The position numbers were made by a program, and so were the translations under genes. From assembly GCF_900021155.1 (NCBI RefSeq), contig NZ_FCNT01000056.1, forward strand, positions 1 to 34,438: a stretch of 34,438 nt of DNA, in the 5' to 3' direction. A model generated the notes under the pieces. The model searched no databases, was not told where the DNA came from, and worked only from the letters and a program-made list of their open reading frames with translations. Positions 24,546 through 31,738 of the stretch are shown piece after piece. Every line of letters begins with the position of its first letter. The stretch's first letter is position 1. This stretch comes from Alistipes sp. CHKCI003. Its GTDB lineage: Bacteria; Bacteroidota; Bacteroidia; Bacteroidales; Rikenellaceae.

Positions 24546-24920
24546 TTAATTTCTCGTCAACTCTCCGAGCCACATCCCCAATGCCGCGCATGCCGTGCAT
24601 ACCCCGACGCTCAATCCGGCATAGAGGGCGGCGGGACCGTACTGGCCGTCGCGGAGCAGGCGCACCGTTTCGGCCGAAAAAGCCGAGAAGGTCGTGAATC
24701 CGCCGCAGAATCCCACCGCCAGCAGCCGCATCAGCCACGCCGAACTGCCCGCCGCACCGGCCAGCAGGCCGATGAGCAGCGATCCGAGTGCATTCACGGC
24801 GAAGGTGCCGGCCGGAAAACCGCACCACGTGCAACCTGCCATGAGATTGCCCGCGAGCAGATAACGGACGACGCTTCCCGCAGCGCCGCCGGCTCCGACG
24901 GTCAGAATTTCCCGAATCAT
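24546..24920 (-). CDS. crcB: Fluoride channel CrcB/Fluc
   Basis: A 124-residue, four-helix membrane protein of the CrcB/Fluc family, dual-topology channels that let fluoride leave the cell. The motifs GAGGAAGSVVRY (9-20), GTFAVNALGSL and GFCGGFTTFSAFSAET are diagnostic; the last holds the Phe and Thr residues that line the pore. I take the ATG at 24920 as start; the open frame extends one codon further to a TTG. It is the first gene of a minus-strand cluster with the acid kinases. There is too little space before it for a fluoride riboswitch, and none was seen. Confidence 0.94.
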   Translation of the reverse strand: MIREILTVGAGGAAGSVVRYLLAGNLMAGCTWCGFPAGTFAVNALGSLLIGLLAGAAGSSAWLMRLLAVGFCGGFTTFSAFSAETVRLLRDGQYGPAALYAGLSVGVCTACAALGMWLGELTRN

Positions 24921-24952
24921 CAATTAAAGGTAGGACTAATTTTACAATAGTG

Positions 24953-24960
24953 CAAATTTA
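24953..24960 (-). promoter_or_regulatory. -7 box for the crcB-ackA-ptb-buk cluster
   Basis: The minus strand reads TAAATTTG, a match to TAnnTTTG, in a strongly AT-rich island 32 bases before crcB. It is the only good promoter found upstream of the four genes. Confidence 0.65.
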
Positions 24961-25876
24961 AGCAAAAAATAGTTACGAATTATAATAATTCCTCCGCTTT
25001 TTTGGAAAGAAATTGTCGTGTAGCGGCGTATTTCGTGAATTGTTCGTTTCGCAAACTCTCCGGCAGCGCCGGATAGAGAGGTCCGACAGGCCGTGCGGTC
25101 CGGAGCGTTCGGGGACTGCCGGGACGGGGAAGCGACTGCGGGCCGCTGAATGTTTTCGAGGCTGTCGGATGCGGACCTTTTCGCTGTTCGTCGCCGGCGT
25201 CGGGGCCGTCGCGAGTTTCGTCCGAGTGCGCTCCGCCGCGGGGCGGCAGAGACGGCGAATAGCCGGCAAAGCCCCGGCGATGCCGGGGACGGGGCGGTGA
25301 ATCCGTAATTTGCAATGGTTGCGGACGATGCCGGTTTTTCCTCGGTCGAACCGGGAAGGATAGATCGCGGATCCTCCCTGTTCTTCGTGCCTTCCGTCTC
25401 GCCGAAACGTGCCCGGGAAACGGCCGTGTCGGGGAGGCTGCCCCGGCCGACCGATGTTCGAGACGGTCGGTGCTGTGCAGATCGGCGGACAGGCGCCTTC
25501 TCAGGTGTGAGCGGTCGGGTTTCGCATGGATTGCCGGGACGCCGCAGTACGAGCGTCCCGGTGTTTTGCGGGCCGTGCACCGTCTCCGTTCTCTGTCGTT
25601 CCCGTTCCGTCCCTTTTCGAACGCCTTTGCCGATGTCCGGAAAACGCAGGTCATGCGATGCGGCGATGTTTTTTCCGGATGCCGCAAACCGTGCGGACCT
25701 GCGGCGGAATGCGCTCCGCAGCATCGGGGACCGAGACGCATTGCCGCTCGGTCTTCGGCAATGCGGAGGCTTTCGGGAATCGGACGGACAGGGGCGTTTC
25801 CGGTGTGTCGGATGCGGAGAGCGCATGTTTTATTTGCCGGGGCCGGGACTGTGGAGCGAAATTCAACTTTTTTTGC
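24961..25876. other. Gene-free stretch upstream of the crcB promoter
   Basis: About 900 bases. The first 80 are AT-rich and the rest GC-rich. Long frames on both strands overlap one another and encode Arg/Ser/Pro-rich products with no domain. An 8-bp inverted repeat (CCGGGACG at 25534-25541, complement at 25554-25561) followed by TGTTTTG resembles a weak terminator. I support no gene here. Confidence 0.5.
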
Positions 25877-25884
25877 TATCTTTG
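25877..25884 (+). promoter_or_regulatory. -7 box of an apparent non-coding RNA gene
   Basis: TATCTTTG fits TAnnTTTG and stands in an abrupt AT-rich island inside the GC-rich gene-free region. No credible coding gene follows; instead a structured 375-base stretch ends in a Rho-independent terminator. Confidence 0.6.
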
Positions 25885-25889
25885 TCAGT

Positions 25890-26266
25890 GCAATCTGTGA
25901 GGGTTGCAACATACGAACGATGATACATCGGCTTTTTCCCGACTCACGAAACTTCGACATTTTCGCAACACGGTAAGAGAGAAGCACGGTGTTCGCGCTG
26001 TTTCACAGCGTGGGCATACTTCTTCTTATGATTCTACTGTGTGGGTGGTCGAAGACCTCGTGGGTGAATGGGGAGTTTGTCCGCGCTTCTTTGTTCGTCT
26101 CCGCAAGCCCTCCCCTTCGTACCGGCCGCCGTTTCGTCGTTCGCACTTGTCCGCCGATCGCCCCTGTCCTCGGACAAGACTGCATATCATCGGTTCCGTG
26201 TTGTTTTAGTCAGCCTCTAATTCCATGCACGGAACGGCCTGCGCAACCATTGTGCAGGCTTTTTTG
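25890..26266 (+). ncRNA. Candidate structured small RNA gene
   Basis: This segment has a Bacteroidetes promoter at one end and a terminator at the other, but no recognisable protein in any frame. It contains several short perfect inverted repeats: CGATG/CATCG at 25918-25930; CGCTGT/ACAGCG at 25996-26010; GGTC/GACC at 26047-26057; GGGGAG near 26069 with CTCCCC near 26110; and CTTGTCCG/CGGACAAG at 26146-26178. A GTTCCGTG near 26192 with its complement near 26229 adds a stem just before the terminator. The organisation (stand-alone, promoter plus terminator) resembles the Bacteroidales-1 motif, and the segment around 25988-26014 recalls one side of a 6S RNA, but I cannot confirm either. It lacks the landmarks of tmRNA, RNase P RNA and SRP RNA. 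Confidence 0.5.
26237..26266 (+). terminator. Terminator of the candidate small RNA
   Basis: GCCTGCGCAA pairs with TTGTGCAGGC (one G-U pair) around a 3-base loop, followed by TTTTTTG. No protein gene lies upstream on this strand for 5.9 kb, so it most likely serves the candidate RNA. Confidence 0.85.
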
Positions 26267-27271
26267 TTCCATGCGGCTGCGGTCGTCCGTTTCGCCCGTA
26301 TGCGAGCCGAGGACGCTTGGGGGATCGGGAACCTCCGGCATTCTGAGGATCGAAGAATGCCCGCGCTTTCGGGATCGAGGACCTGCGGGCGGGAGATGCG
26401 GAGGTCCGAAAGCGCATGGCAGGAGTGCGGCAGTAAGATTCGGTGAGGCATCAGGTCGGAGAGAGGGATCCGGTCTCGGCACCCGATTCCAATTATTGGG
26501 GGAATGCCGGAATGGAACTTTGCTTTCGAGACTGGGAACGACTGCGATATGGATTCCGTTTATATTTACTGAATGCGGTTGTACGGTGTACTTTTTTTTA
26601 CGTCTGGATTTCCCGCTGCGAAAGTTTAGAGCCGCGAAATCGCCGTAAGACGGACAAGCTCTCCTGCCGCTTACCTGTCGGCATCATCGTCCGACAGGAT
26701 GTTTTTTTCGGTGCTTTTTCCTTAAAATCGCACATTTGAATCGGATGATAGAAGACCCTTTATAGGTTGTACGAACGGTTGGTAGGGACTGAATCGGACG
26801 ATTTCCGCCCGGTCTCTTCGGAGCCGGAGAATTCCGGCACCTCGGGAGCGAGGAACTCGGGATCGGGGAATGCCTGTGCTTATGGGATTGGGGACGAGAA
26901 TGTGTTCTGAGCAGGCAATCGTATTGTGATTAAAGATTCATATCGTTCTGCCGCTGCCGTTTTGTGCCAGCCGGTTCATTTCTATCGTCTCATCCTTGCC
27001 GGTTGCGTTTCTGGCGTTTCGTTCCCCGGTCTTCCGGTCCGTGTCGTTTTGTGCGTGCCGTTTCATTTTTGTCCTTGCGTTTCAGTTGTTCGGTTTTCGC
27101 CGTTTCGTCTCGGGAATTTTTATTCCTGCCGGGGCCTCCTCACTGTTTCGTCTTTGATCCTCCCGCTCCGATATTCCGGTCCGTGTCGTTTTGTGCGCGC
27201 CGTTCTTTTCGGGCCGTTCCTTCCCTGTTATTTCCGTCGCTTCGGTGGAGCGAAGCCGGGCTGCGGAGCAT
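26267..27271. other. Gene-free stretch with one orphan terminator
   Basis: About one kilobase without a credible gene. It contains the terminator at 26674-26708. A TATATTTA at 26561-26568, one base off the -7 consensus, could start a roughly 135-base transcript ending there. The right half (26940-27250, + strand) is rich in T and CGTTT runs and holds an imperfect direct repeat of about 24 bases (27032-27055 and 27174-27197). A 115-codon frame in it looks like low-complexity noise. Confidence 0.45.
26674..26708 (+). terminator. Orphan Rho-independent terminator
   Basis: CCTGTCGG (26674-26681) pairs with CCGACAGG (26691-26698) around a 9-base loop and is followed by ATGTTTTTTT. No coding gene precedes it on this strand, which suggests a second short transcript or read-through from the upstream candidate RNA. 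Confidence 0.8.
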
Positions 27272-27306
27272 AAAAAAAACGGAGCGCCCTGTATCGGAAC
27301 GCTCCG
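27272..27306 (-). terminator. Distal terminator downstream of the acyl-CoA ligase gene
   Basis: On the minus strand a 7-bp stem (CGGAGCG/CGCTCCG, 27280-27286 with 27300-27306) is followed by eight T. It would back up the nested hairpin element just before it. Confidence 0.85.
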
Positions 27307-27313
27307 AATATCG

Positions 27314-27411
27314 AAAAAAGCAGGTAACCGAACTATTAGTGACGCCTCATTGTAGAATTGGATTCAGTTGACTATGAAGAATTGGGATAGAGAATCCAGT
27401 GGTTACCTGCT
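27314..27411 (-). ncRNA. Nested hairpin element in the 3' region of the acyl-CoA ligase transcript
   Basis: Two perfect inverted repeats are nested: an outer 11-bp stem (AGCAGGTAACC at 27319-27329 with its complement at 27401-27411) and an inner 7-bp stem (27359-27365 with 27392-27398). On the minus strand the outer stem is followed directly by a T-run, so the whole 98-base element could act as a terminator with a very long structured loop, or be a 3'-derived small RNA. It starts 26 bases after the ligase stop codon. The function is unknown. Confidence 0.55.
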
Positions 27412-27437
27412 GATCGTGTGTCTTGTCCGTTTCGTTT

Positions 27438-29138
27438 TCAATTTTTGTTCAGCAGAGCCGGCGAGTAGAGGTAGCGCTTGATGCTCCGCTTGGGTGTTTT
27501 TTCGAATTCCGTAGGATAGATCGTGAAGTCCGCCACCTGTTCGTATCCGGCCACCAGCTTGTTCAGCTCGCGGATGTTGTTCTCCATGATCGCGGGCAGT
27601 TCGCTCTTGTCCACTCCCTCCTGCTCGGCTTGTTCGAAGTCCGGAACCACGAGAGCCTTGAGCCGGCCTTCGCTCTCCATGATGAGCGACTCGAGCACCA
27701 GATACATGTTGTTGAGTTTATCCTCGATCTCCTCGGGGTATATGTTCTGACCGCTTCCGCTGAGAATCATGGTCTTCGAGCGGCCGCGGATATAGAGCGT
27801 GCCGTCGGGGTCCATCGTCGCCATGTCTCCGGTGTGGAGCCAGCCGTCGGCATCGAGCACGCGCTCGGTGTCTTTGTCGTTCTTGTAGTATCCTTTCATC
27901 ACGTGCTCGCCGCGGACGAGGATCTCTCCGGCTTTGTGCTGCGGATCGTCCGAGTCGATCCGCACGTCGATGAACTGGCTGAGGTAGCGTCCGCACGAAC
28001 CCGCCTTGAACTCGTTGTCGGGCGTGAAGCTGATCAGCGGTGCGCATTCGGTCATACCGTAGCCGATCGTGATCGGGAACTTGATCGTCATCAGGAACGC
28101 TTCGGTCTCCTGATTCATCGGGGCGCCTCCCACGATGAAGATGTTGACGTTGCCGCCGAATGCATCCATCAGCTTTTTGCGGATGACCGAGTGGATCGCG
28201 CTATTGAGCAGCGGGATCTTCATGGCGATGCTCATCGGTCCCTTTTCGAGCAGCGGGAGGACCTGTTTGCGGTAGATCTTCTCCAGAATCATCGGCACGC
28301 AGCAGATGATCGTAGGCTTCACGACCGACATAGCCTCCAAGAGTATCTTGGGCGAAGGGATGCGGCCCAGCAGCGTGATATGCCCGCCCACGGCCAGCGG
28401 GGCGAGAAAGTCGAACGCGCAGCCATAGGCGTGGGCCAGCGGAAGGAACGAAAGCGTCCGCCCGCCCCGCTGGAAATACTGCGTCCCGGTCTGGGTGTTG
28501 ACGGCTCCTTTGGCGAAAAGCACGTTGCCCGTGAGGTTGTTCACGGTGAGCATCACCCCCTTCGAATAACCTGTCGTGCCGGACGTGTAGTTGAGCAGCA
28601 CCACCCGGTCGTTGGGAATTTCCGGATATTTGATGTCGTTGACGCTGAATCCGCGCGGGTATTTCGAACGGTAGTTTTTCAGAATTTCTTTCTGAAATTT
28701 GGTGAGCGACTTGCCGTTGCGTTCGTACACCGCATGGAAGTCCGTGAGCGAAAAGACCGCCTCGATCTGGCGGATCTGATCCTCCTCGATGATGTCCCAG
28801 AAGTTGTCGCCCAGAAACAGCAGCCGGCTCTCGGAGTGGTTGATGATGTGGATGACGTCGTTGGGATTGAAATCCTGCAGGATGGGGACGATGACCGCGC
28901 CGTAGGTGATCGTTGCGATGTAGGTGATGCACCAGCGGGGGTTGTTGCGGCCGATGAGCGCGATTTTGTCTCCCTGCCCGATGCCCGCCTTTTTGAAGAG
29001 CAGATGCAGCTTGGCGATCTCCTTGGCCATCTCGTAGTACGAAAAGTGCTCTTCCTTGAAATAATCGGTCAGCGCCGGCATTTCACGGTTTTCACGAAAA
29101 CTCGCTTCGTAGAGTTTGATCAGGTTCTCCTTTAACAT
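27438..29138 (-). CDS. AMP-dependent acyl-CoA synthetase (long-chain fatty acid-CoA ligase type)
   Basis: A 566-residue ANL-superfamily enzyme that activates a carboxylic acid with ATP to an acyl adenylate and then to acyl-CoA. The phosphate-binding loop LNYTSGTTGYSKG is near 182-194. GYGMTECAPL is the core A5 motif, LHTGDMATMDPDGTLYIRGR the A7/A8 hinge, and the A10 region contains TPKRSIKRYLY with a candidate catalytic Lys. The overall form matches FadD-like long-chain acyl-CoA synthetases of Bacteroidetes, but the chain length preference cannot be read from sequence. I take the ATG at 29138 (MLKENLIKLYEAS); upstream in-frame codons overlap the promoter region. It lies downstream of plsY in the same direction, which fits a role in lipid metabolism, but it has its own good promoter. 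Confidence 0.92.
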   Translation of the reverse strand: MLKENLIKLYEASFRENREMPALTDYFKEEHFSYYEMAKEIAKLHLLFKKAGIGQGDKIALIGRNNPRWCITYIATITYGAVIVPILQDFNPNDVIHIINHSESRLLFLGDNFWDIIEEDQIRQIEAVFSLTDFHAVYERNGKSLTKFQKEILKNYRSKYPRGFSVNDIKYPEIPNDRVVLLNYTSGTTGYSKGVMLTVNNLTGNVLFAKGAVNTQTGTQYFQRGGRTLSFLPLAHAYGCAFDFLAPLAVGGHITLLGRIPSPKILLEAMSVVKPTIICCVPMILEKIYRKQVLPLLEKGPMSIAMKIPLLNSAIHSVIRKKLMDAFGGNVNIFIVGGAPMNQETEAFLMTIKFPITIGYGMTECAPLISFTPDNEFKAGSCGRYLSQFIDVRIDSDDPQHKAGEILVRGEHVMKGYYKNDKDTERVLDADGWLHTGDMATMDPDGTLYIRGRSKTMILSGSGQNIYPEEIEDKLNNMYLVLESLIMESEGRLKALVVPDFEQAEQEGVDKSELPAIMENNIRELNKLVAGYEQVADFTIYPTEFEKTPKRSIKRYLYSPALLNKN

Positions 29139-29172
29139 CGTTCGGGGCGCGCCCGGCTGCGGGCATTCGCTA

Positions 29173-29204
29173 CAAAGGTAATTCAAAAAATGAAGTTTGC
29201 CAAA
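29173..29204 (-). promoter_or_regulatory. Promoter of the acyl-CoA ligase gene
   Basis: On the minus strand TTTG (29204-29201) and TACCTTTG (29180-29173) are separated by 20 bases, an excellent match to the Bacteroidetes -33/-7 promoter. The start codon follows 34 bases later. Confidence 0.8.
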
Positions 29205-29285
29205 AACGCGGTATTCTTTTTAACGCCGGGCGCTCTTTTGCGTTACGAATCCTGCGTTTTCGAATATCTGCCGGGGCGGATTCCG

Positions 29286-29972
29286 CTACCCGCGTTTCTC
29301 CCTGCGTTCGTCCGGGTCGATTCTGATCTTGCGGGGTCGCCAGATGTAGGTTTTCGATTCGGTGCCGGCTCTCAAGCGCTGGATGTTTTTTCGATGGGTG
29401 AAGATCAGCAGAAAGGCGATTGCGAACGAGAAGATCACGAACGGCACCGACTCGTTGACCTTGGGCGAGAGCAGCGTGAAAACCGGGAAGCAGCAGCCCG
29501 CGACCATCGAAGCGAGCGAGACGTAGTGCGATGCCATCAGCACCACGAACCAGACTCCGAAGCAGAGCAGCACGACCGGCGGGTAGATGCCCGTGATAGC
29601 CCCGACGAGCGTGGCGACGCCCTTGCCGCCCCTGAATCCCGCGAAGATGGGGAAGATGTGCCCCAGCACGGCGGCGAACACCGCCACGATCTTCAGATTG
29701 ATGAGCCACACCTCGCTCACGTGTTCGTCGTACTTGAGCATTTCGATGATCGTAACGGCGACGAATCCCTTGATGAAGTCGAGCGCGAAAACCGGAATCG
29801 CGGCCCGTTTGCCCAGTACGCGAAGCATGTTGGTCGTTCCGGCGTTCCGGCTGCCGTGCTCGCGGATGTCCACGCCGTAGTATTTCTTGCCGATCCACAC
29901 CGCACTGGGGATCGACCCCAGCAGGTAGGCGATGATAATCATCGTGATAGCGCAATAATAGGTCAGTATCAT
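29286..29972 (-). CDS. plsY: Acyl-phosphate:glycerol-3-phosphate acyltransferase
   Basis: A 228-residue inner-membrane enzyme that transfers an acyl group from acyl phosphate to glycerol-3-phosphate, the first step of phospholipid synthesis. Its three signature loops are present: GSIPSAVWIGK near 19-29, GSRNAGTTNMLRVLG near 40-54, and GHIFPIFAGFRGGKGVAT near 104-121. About six hydrophobic helices are visible. The C-terminal basic tail (about 25 residues, Arg/Lys-rich) is somewhat longer than usual. The ATG at 29972 is used; a second Met at residue 11 is also possible. The partner PlsX is not in the window. Confidence 0.95.
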   Translation of the reverse strand: MILTYYCAITMIIIAYLLGSIPSAVWIGKKYYGVDIREHGSRNAGTTNMLRVLGKRAAIPVFALDFIKGFVAVTIIEMLKYDEHVSEVWLINLKIVAVFAAVLGHIFPIFAGFRGGKGVATLVGAITGIYPPVVLLCFGVWFVVLMASHYVSLASMVAGCCFPVFTLLSPKVNESVPFVIFSFAIAFLLIFTHRKNIQRLRAGTESKTYIWRPRKIRIDPDERREKRG

Positions 29973-30000
29973 AGTGCGTTTAATGGGGGTATAGATTATG

Positions 30001-30008
30001 CAAATATA
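30001..30008 (-). promoter_or_regulatory. -7 box for plsY
   Basis: The minus strand reads TATATTTG (TAnnTTTG), 28 bases before the plsY start, in an AT-rich island. A clear -33 element was not seen. Confidence 0.65.
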
Positions 30009-30082
30009 ATAAATTGTCTGAAAAACGAACCTAAACTCGAAAAATTCCGCGCCGGCTTCTGGGCTTTTTCACCGGAATCTAT

Positions 30083-30090
30083 TATCTTTG
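30083..30090 (+). promoter_or_regulatory. -7 box for the YitT-family gene
   Basis: TATCTTTG matches TAnnTTTG and immediately precedes the hairpin repeat array. It would give the YitT gene a leader of about 330 bases made almost entirely of that array. It diverges from the plsY promoter. Confidence 0.6.
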
Positions 30091-30094
30091 CGAA

Positions 30095-30390
30095 CGTTTT
30101 CGATAAGCCGAGTGCAATCCGAGTTTACTCGGGTATTGCCGAGGCGAGAAAACGAAGGAAAACCTCAACGTTTTCGATAAGCCGAGCGCAATCCGAGTTT
30201 ACTCGGGCATTGCCGAGGCGGGAAAACGAAGGAAAACCCGACGTTTTCGATAAGCCGTGTAGTACGGAGCCGATTCATTCGGTCGCTGCCGCGGAGGGAA
30301 ACGGCTGCGGAGGCAAAACGTTTTCGATAGACCGTGCGCAGAGCCGGATTGGTGCCGCGTCCCTGCGGGCGGTTTCCGACCGTCCGACCT
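30095..30390 (+). repeat. Array of about four hairpin-forming repeats, period 73-77
   Basis: CGTTTTCGATA recurs at 30095, 30169, 30242 and 30319. Units 1 and 2 (30095-30154, 30169-30228) are nearly identical and each folds on itself: CGTTTTC with GAAAACG, GCC with GGC, GCAAT with ATTGC, and CCGAG with CTCGG around a TTTA loop. Unit 3 (30242-30303) differs in sequence but keeps a central hairpin (CCGA/TCGG) and the outer arms. Unit 4 is more degenerate. Spacers of 13-15 bases rich in A separate the units. The period is not a multiple of three, so this is not a coding repeat. Confidence 0.9.
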
Positions 30391-30426
30391 GAAACCTGAA
30401 AATAATTAACCTTAAAACTGACCGTT

Positions 30427-31419
30427 ATGTTCAAAACGAAAGCATTGCTCGAACCGATGGGCTCGTGGTCGTGGTGGCGCTCGTGGATTCTGATTTTCGT
30501 GGGGTGCTCGATCATGGGGGCGGGATTCGTCTTCTTCATCAATCCCTACAATTTCGTCCCGGGAGGCGTCTACGGCGCCGGTATCGTCCTCCACAACATC
30601 TTCCCCTCGATCCAAGTGGGTACTTTCGGCTATATGTTCGACGTGCCCCTGATGATTATCGCCGTGCTGGTTTTCGGCGGAAAATTCGGCGCCCGCACCG
30701 TGCTGGCGGCGCTCTATACCCCGGGCTTCATGAATATCCTGACCCGTCTGGTCTACCCCAACGAGGAGGCCGTGCATTCGCTCGATCCGGCGCTGCTGCT
30801 CGGCGGACGGCTCGATCTGTCGAACGATTTGCTGCTGACCTGCATCATGGGCGCCGTGGTCGTGGGGGTCGGACAGGGGCTCGTCGTGCGTCAGCAGGCG
30901 ACCACCGGCGGTACGGATATTCTCGGCATGCTGTTGCAGAAGTTCGCGGGGATCAAGTTCTCGACGGGGATCTTCCTCGCCGACGGCGTCGTGGTGCTGT
31001 CGGGTCTGATCGTCATCGGCTTCGGACTCGGCACGGGCGAAGCTGCGCAGGGCGGCTGGATGCTGACGCTCTACTCGCTCATAACGATCTGGGCGGCTTC
31101 GCGCGTGGTGGCCTATATGCTCGACGGAGCCTCCTACGACAAGCTGCTGTTCATCATCAGCGACAACCACCGCCAACTGAAAGATTTCATCCTCAACGAC
31201 CTCGACCGCAGCGCGACCTATCTCAAGGCGAAGGGCATGTACACCGAGGCCGACCGCGACGTGATCTTTCTGGTGGTGAGCCGCAAGGAGGTGCGTCTGG
31301 TGCAGCACAAGATCAAGGAGATCGACCCCAATGCATTCGTGGTCGTAACGGATGCTTACGATACGTACGGCGAAGGGTTCAAACCTTTCCCATCGGCGGA
31401 CGAGATACAGGCCGAATAG
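30427..31419 (+). CDS. YitT family membrane protein with DUF2179 domain
   Basis: A 330-residue protein. The N-terminal two thirds carry about five or six hydrophobic helices with the YitT-family landmarks FVFFINPYNFVPGGVYG and VVRQQATTGGTDILG. The C-terminal part (about 230-310) is the soluble DUF2179 domain, which in other proteins has a small ferredoxin-like fold. The biochemical function of the family is not established. The start ATG at 30427 follows the hairpin repeat array directly. It is monocistronic as far as can be seen. Confidence 0.92.
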   Translation: MFKTKALLEPMGSWSWWRSWILIFVGCSIMGAGFVFFINPYNFVPGGVYGAGIVLHNIFPSIQVGTFGYMFDVPLMIIAVLVFGGKFGARTVLAALYTPGFMNILTRLVYPNEEAVHSLDPALLLGGRLDLSNDLLLTCIMGAVVVGVGQGLVVRQQATTGGTDILGMLLQKFAGIKFSTGIFLADGVVVLSGLIVIGFGLGTGEAAQGGWMLTLYSLITIWAASRVVAYMLDGASYDKLLFIISDNHRQLKDFILNDLDRSATYLKAKGMYTEADRDVIFLVVSRKEVRLVQHKIKEIDPNAFVVVTDAYDTYGEGFKPFPSADEIQAE

Positions 31420-31738
31420 CGCGGATTGCGCTTCGGACGACGGCTTTGCGCGGACGGGCGCTTCGTGCGCAGGGGCGTTTTTCCGGGATCGGATTTTCCG
31501 GGATCGGACCTGACCGCAGCGGATATACTTATATAGGTCGGTTTCGTGGGGCCTGCCGGGGACGGTGCGAACGGGGAAGCGCCTGCCGGGGACGGTGCGA
31601 TCGGGGCCGCCTTGCCGGGAGGGACCCGAACGGCAAATCGGGCTTTCCGGAAGCGGAGTTGCTGAGAATAAGTCTGTTTCGGAGCCGGTTTGCCGGACAG
31701 GTTTGCCGGATACGGATAATTTTTATTGAGAGATAATT
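31420..31738. other. Intergenic region with small tandem duplications
   Basis: A perfect 15-bp duplication (31479-31493, 31494-31508) and a 30-bp direct duplication (31551-31580, 31581-31610, a decayed third copy to 31640) lie between the YitT and miaB genes. No gene and no clear miaB promoter are seen; a TAATTTTG at 31734-31741 overlaps the start codon and is probably coincidental. Confidence 0.6.

Noticed and set aside
24921..24960. Fluoride riboswitch before crcB
   Set aside because: Only about 30 bases separate the -7 box from the start codon, too short for the aptamer, and its conserved bases are absent.
25890..26266. tmRNA, RNase P RNA or SRP RNA identity for the candidate RNA
   Set aside because: No tag-peptide frame or CCA end, no GAGGAAAGTCC core, and no GGAAGGAAGCAGCC-type loop could be found.
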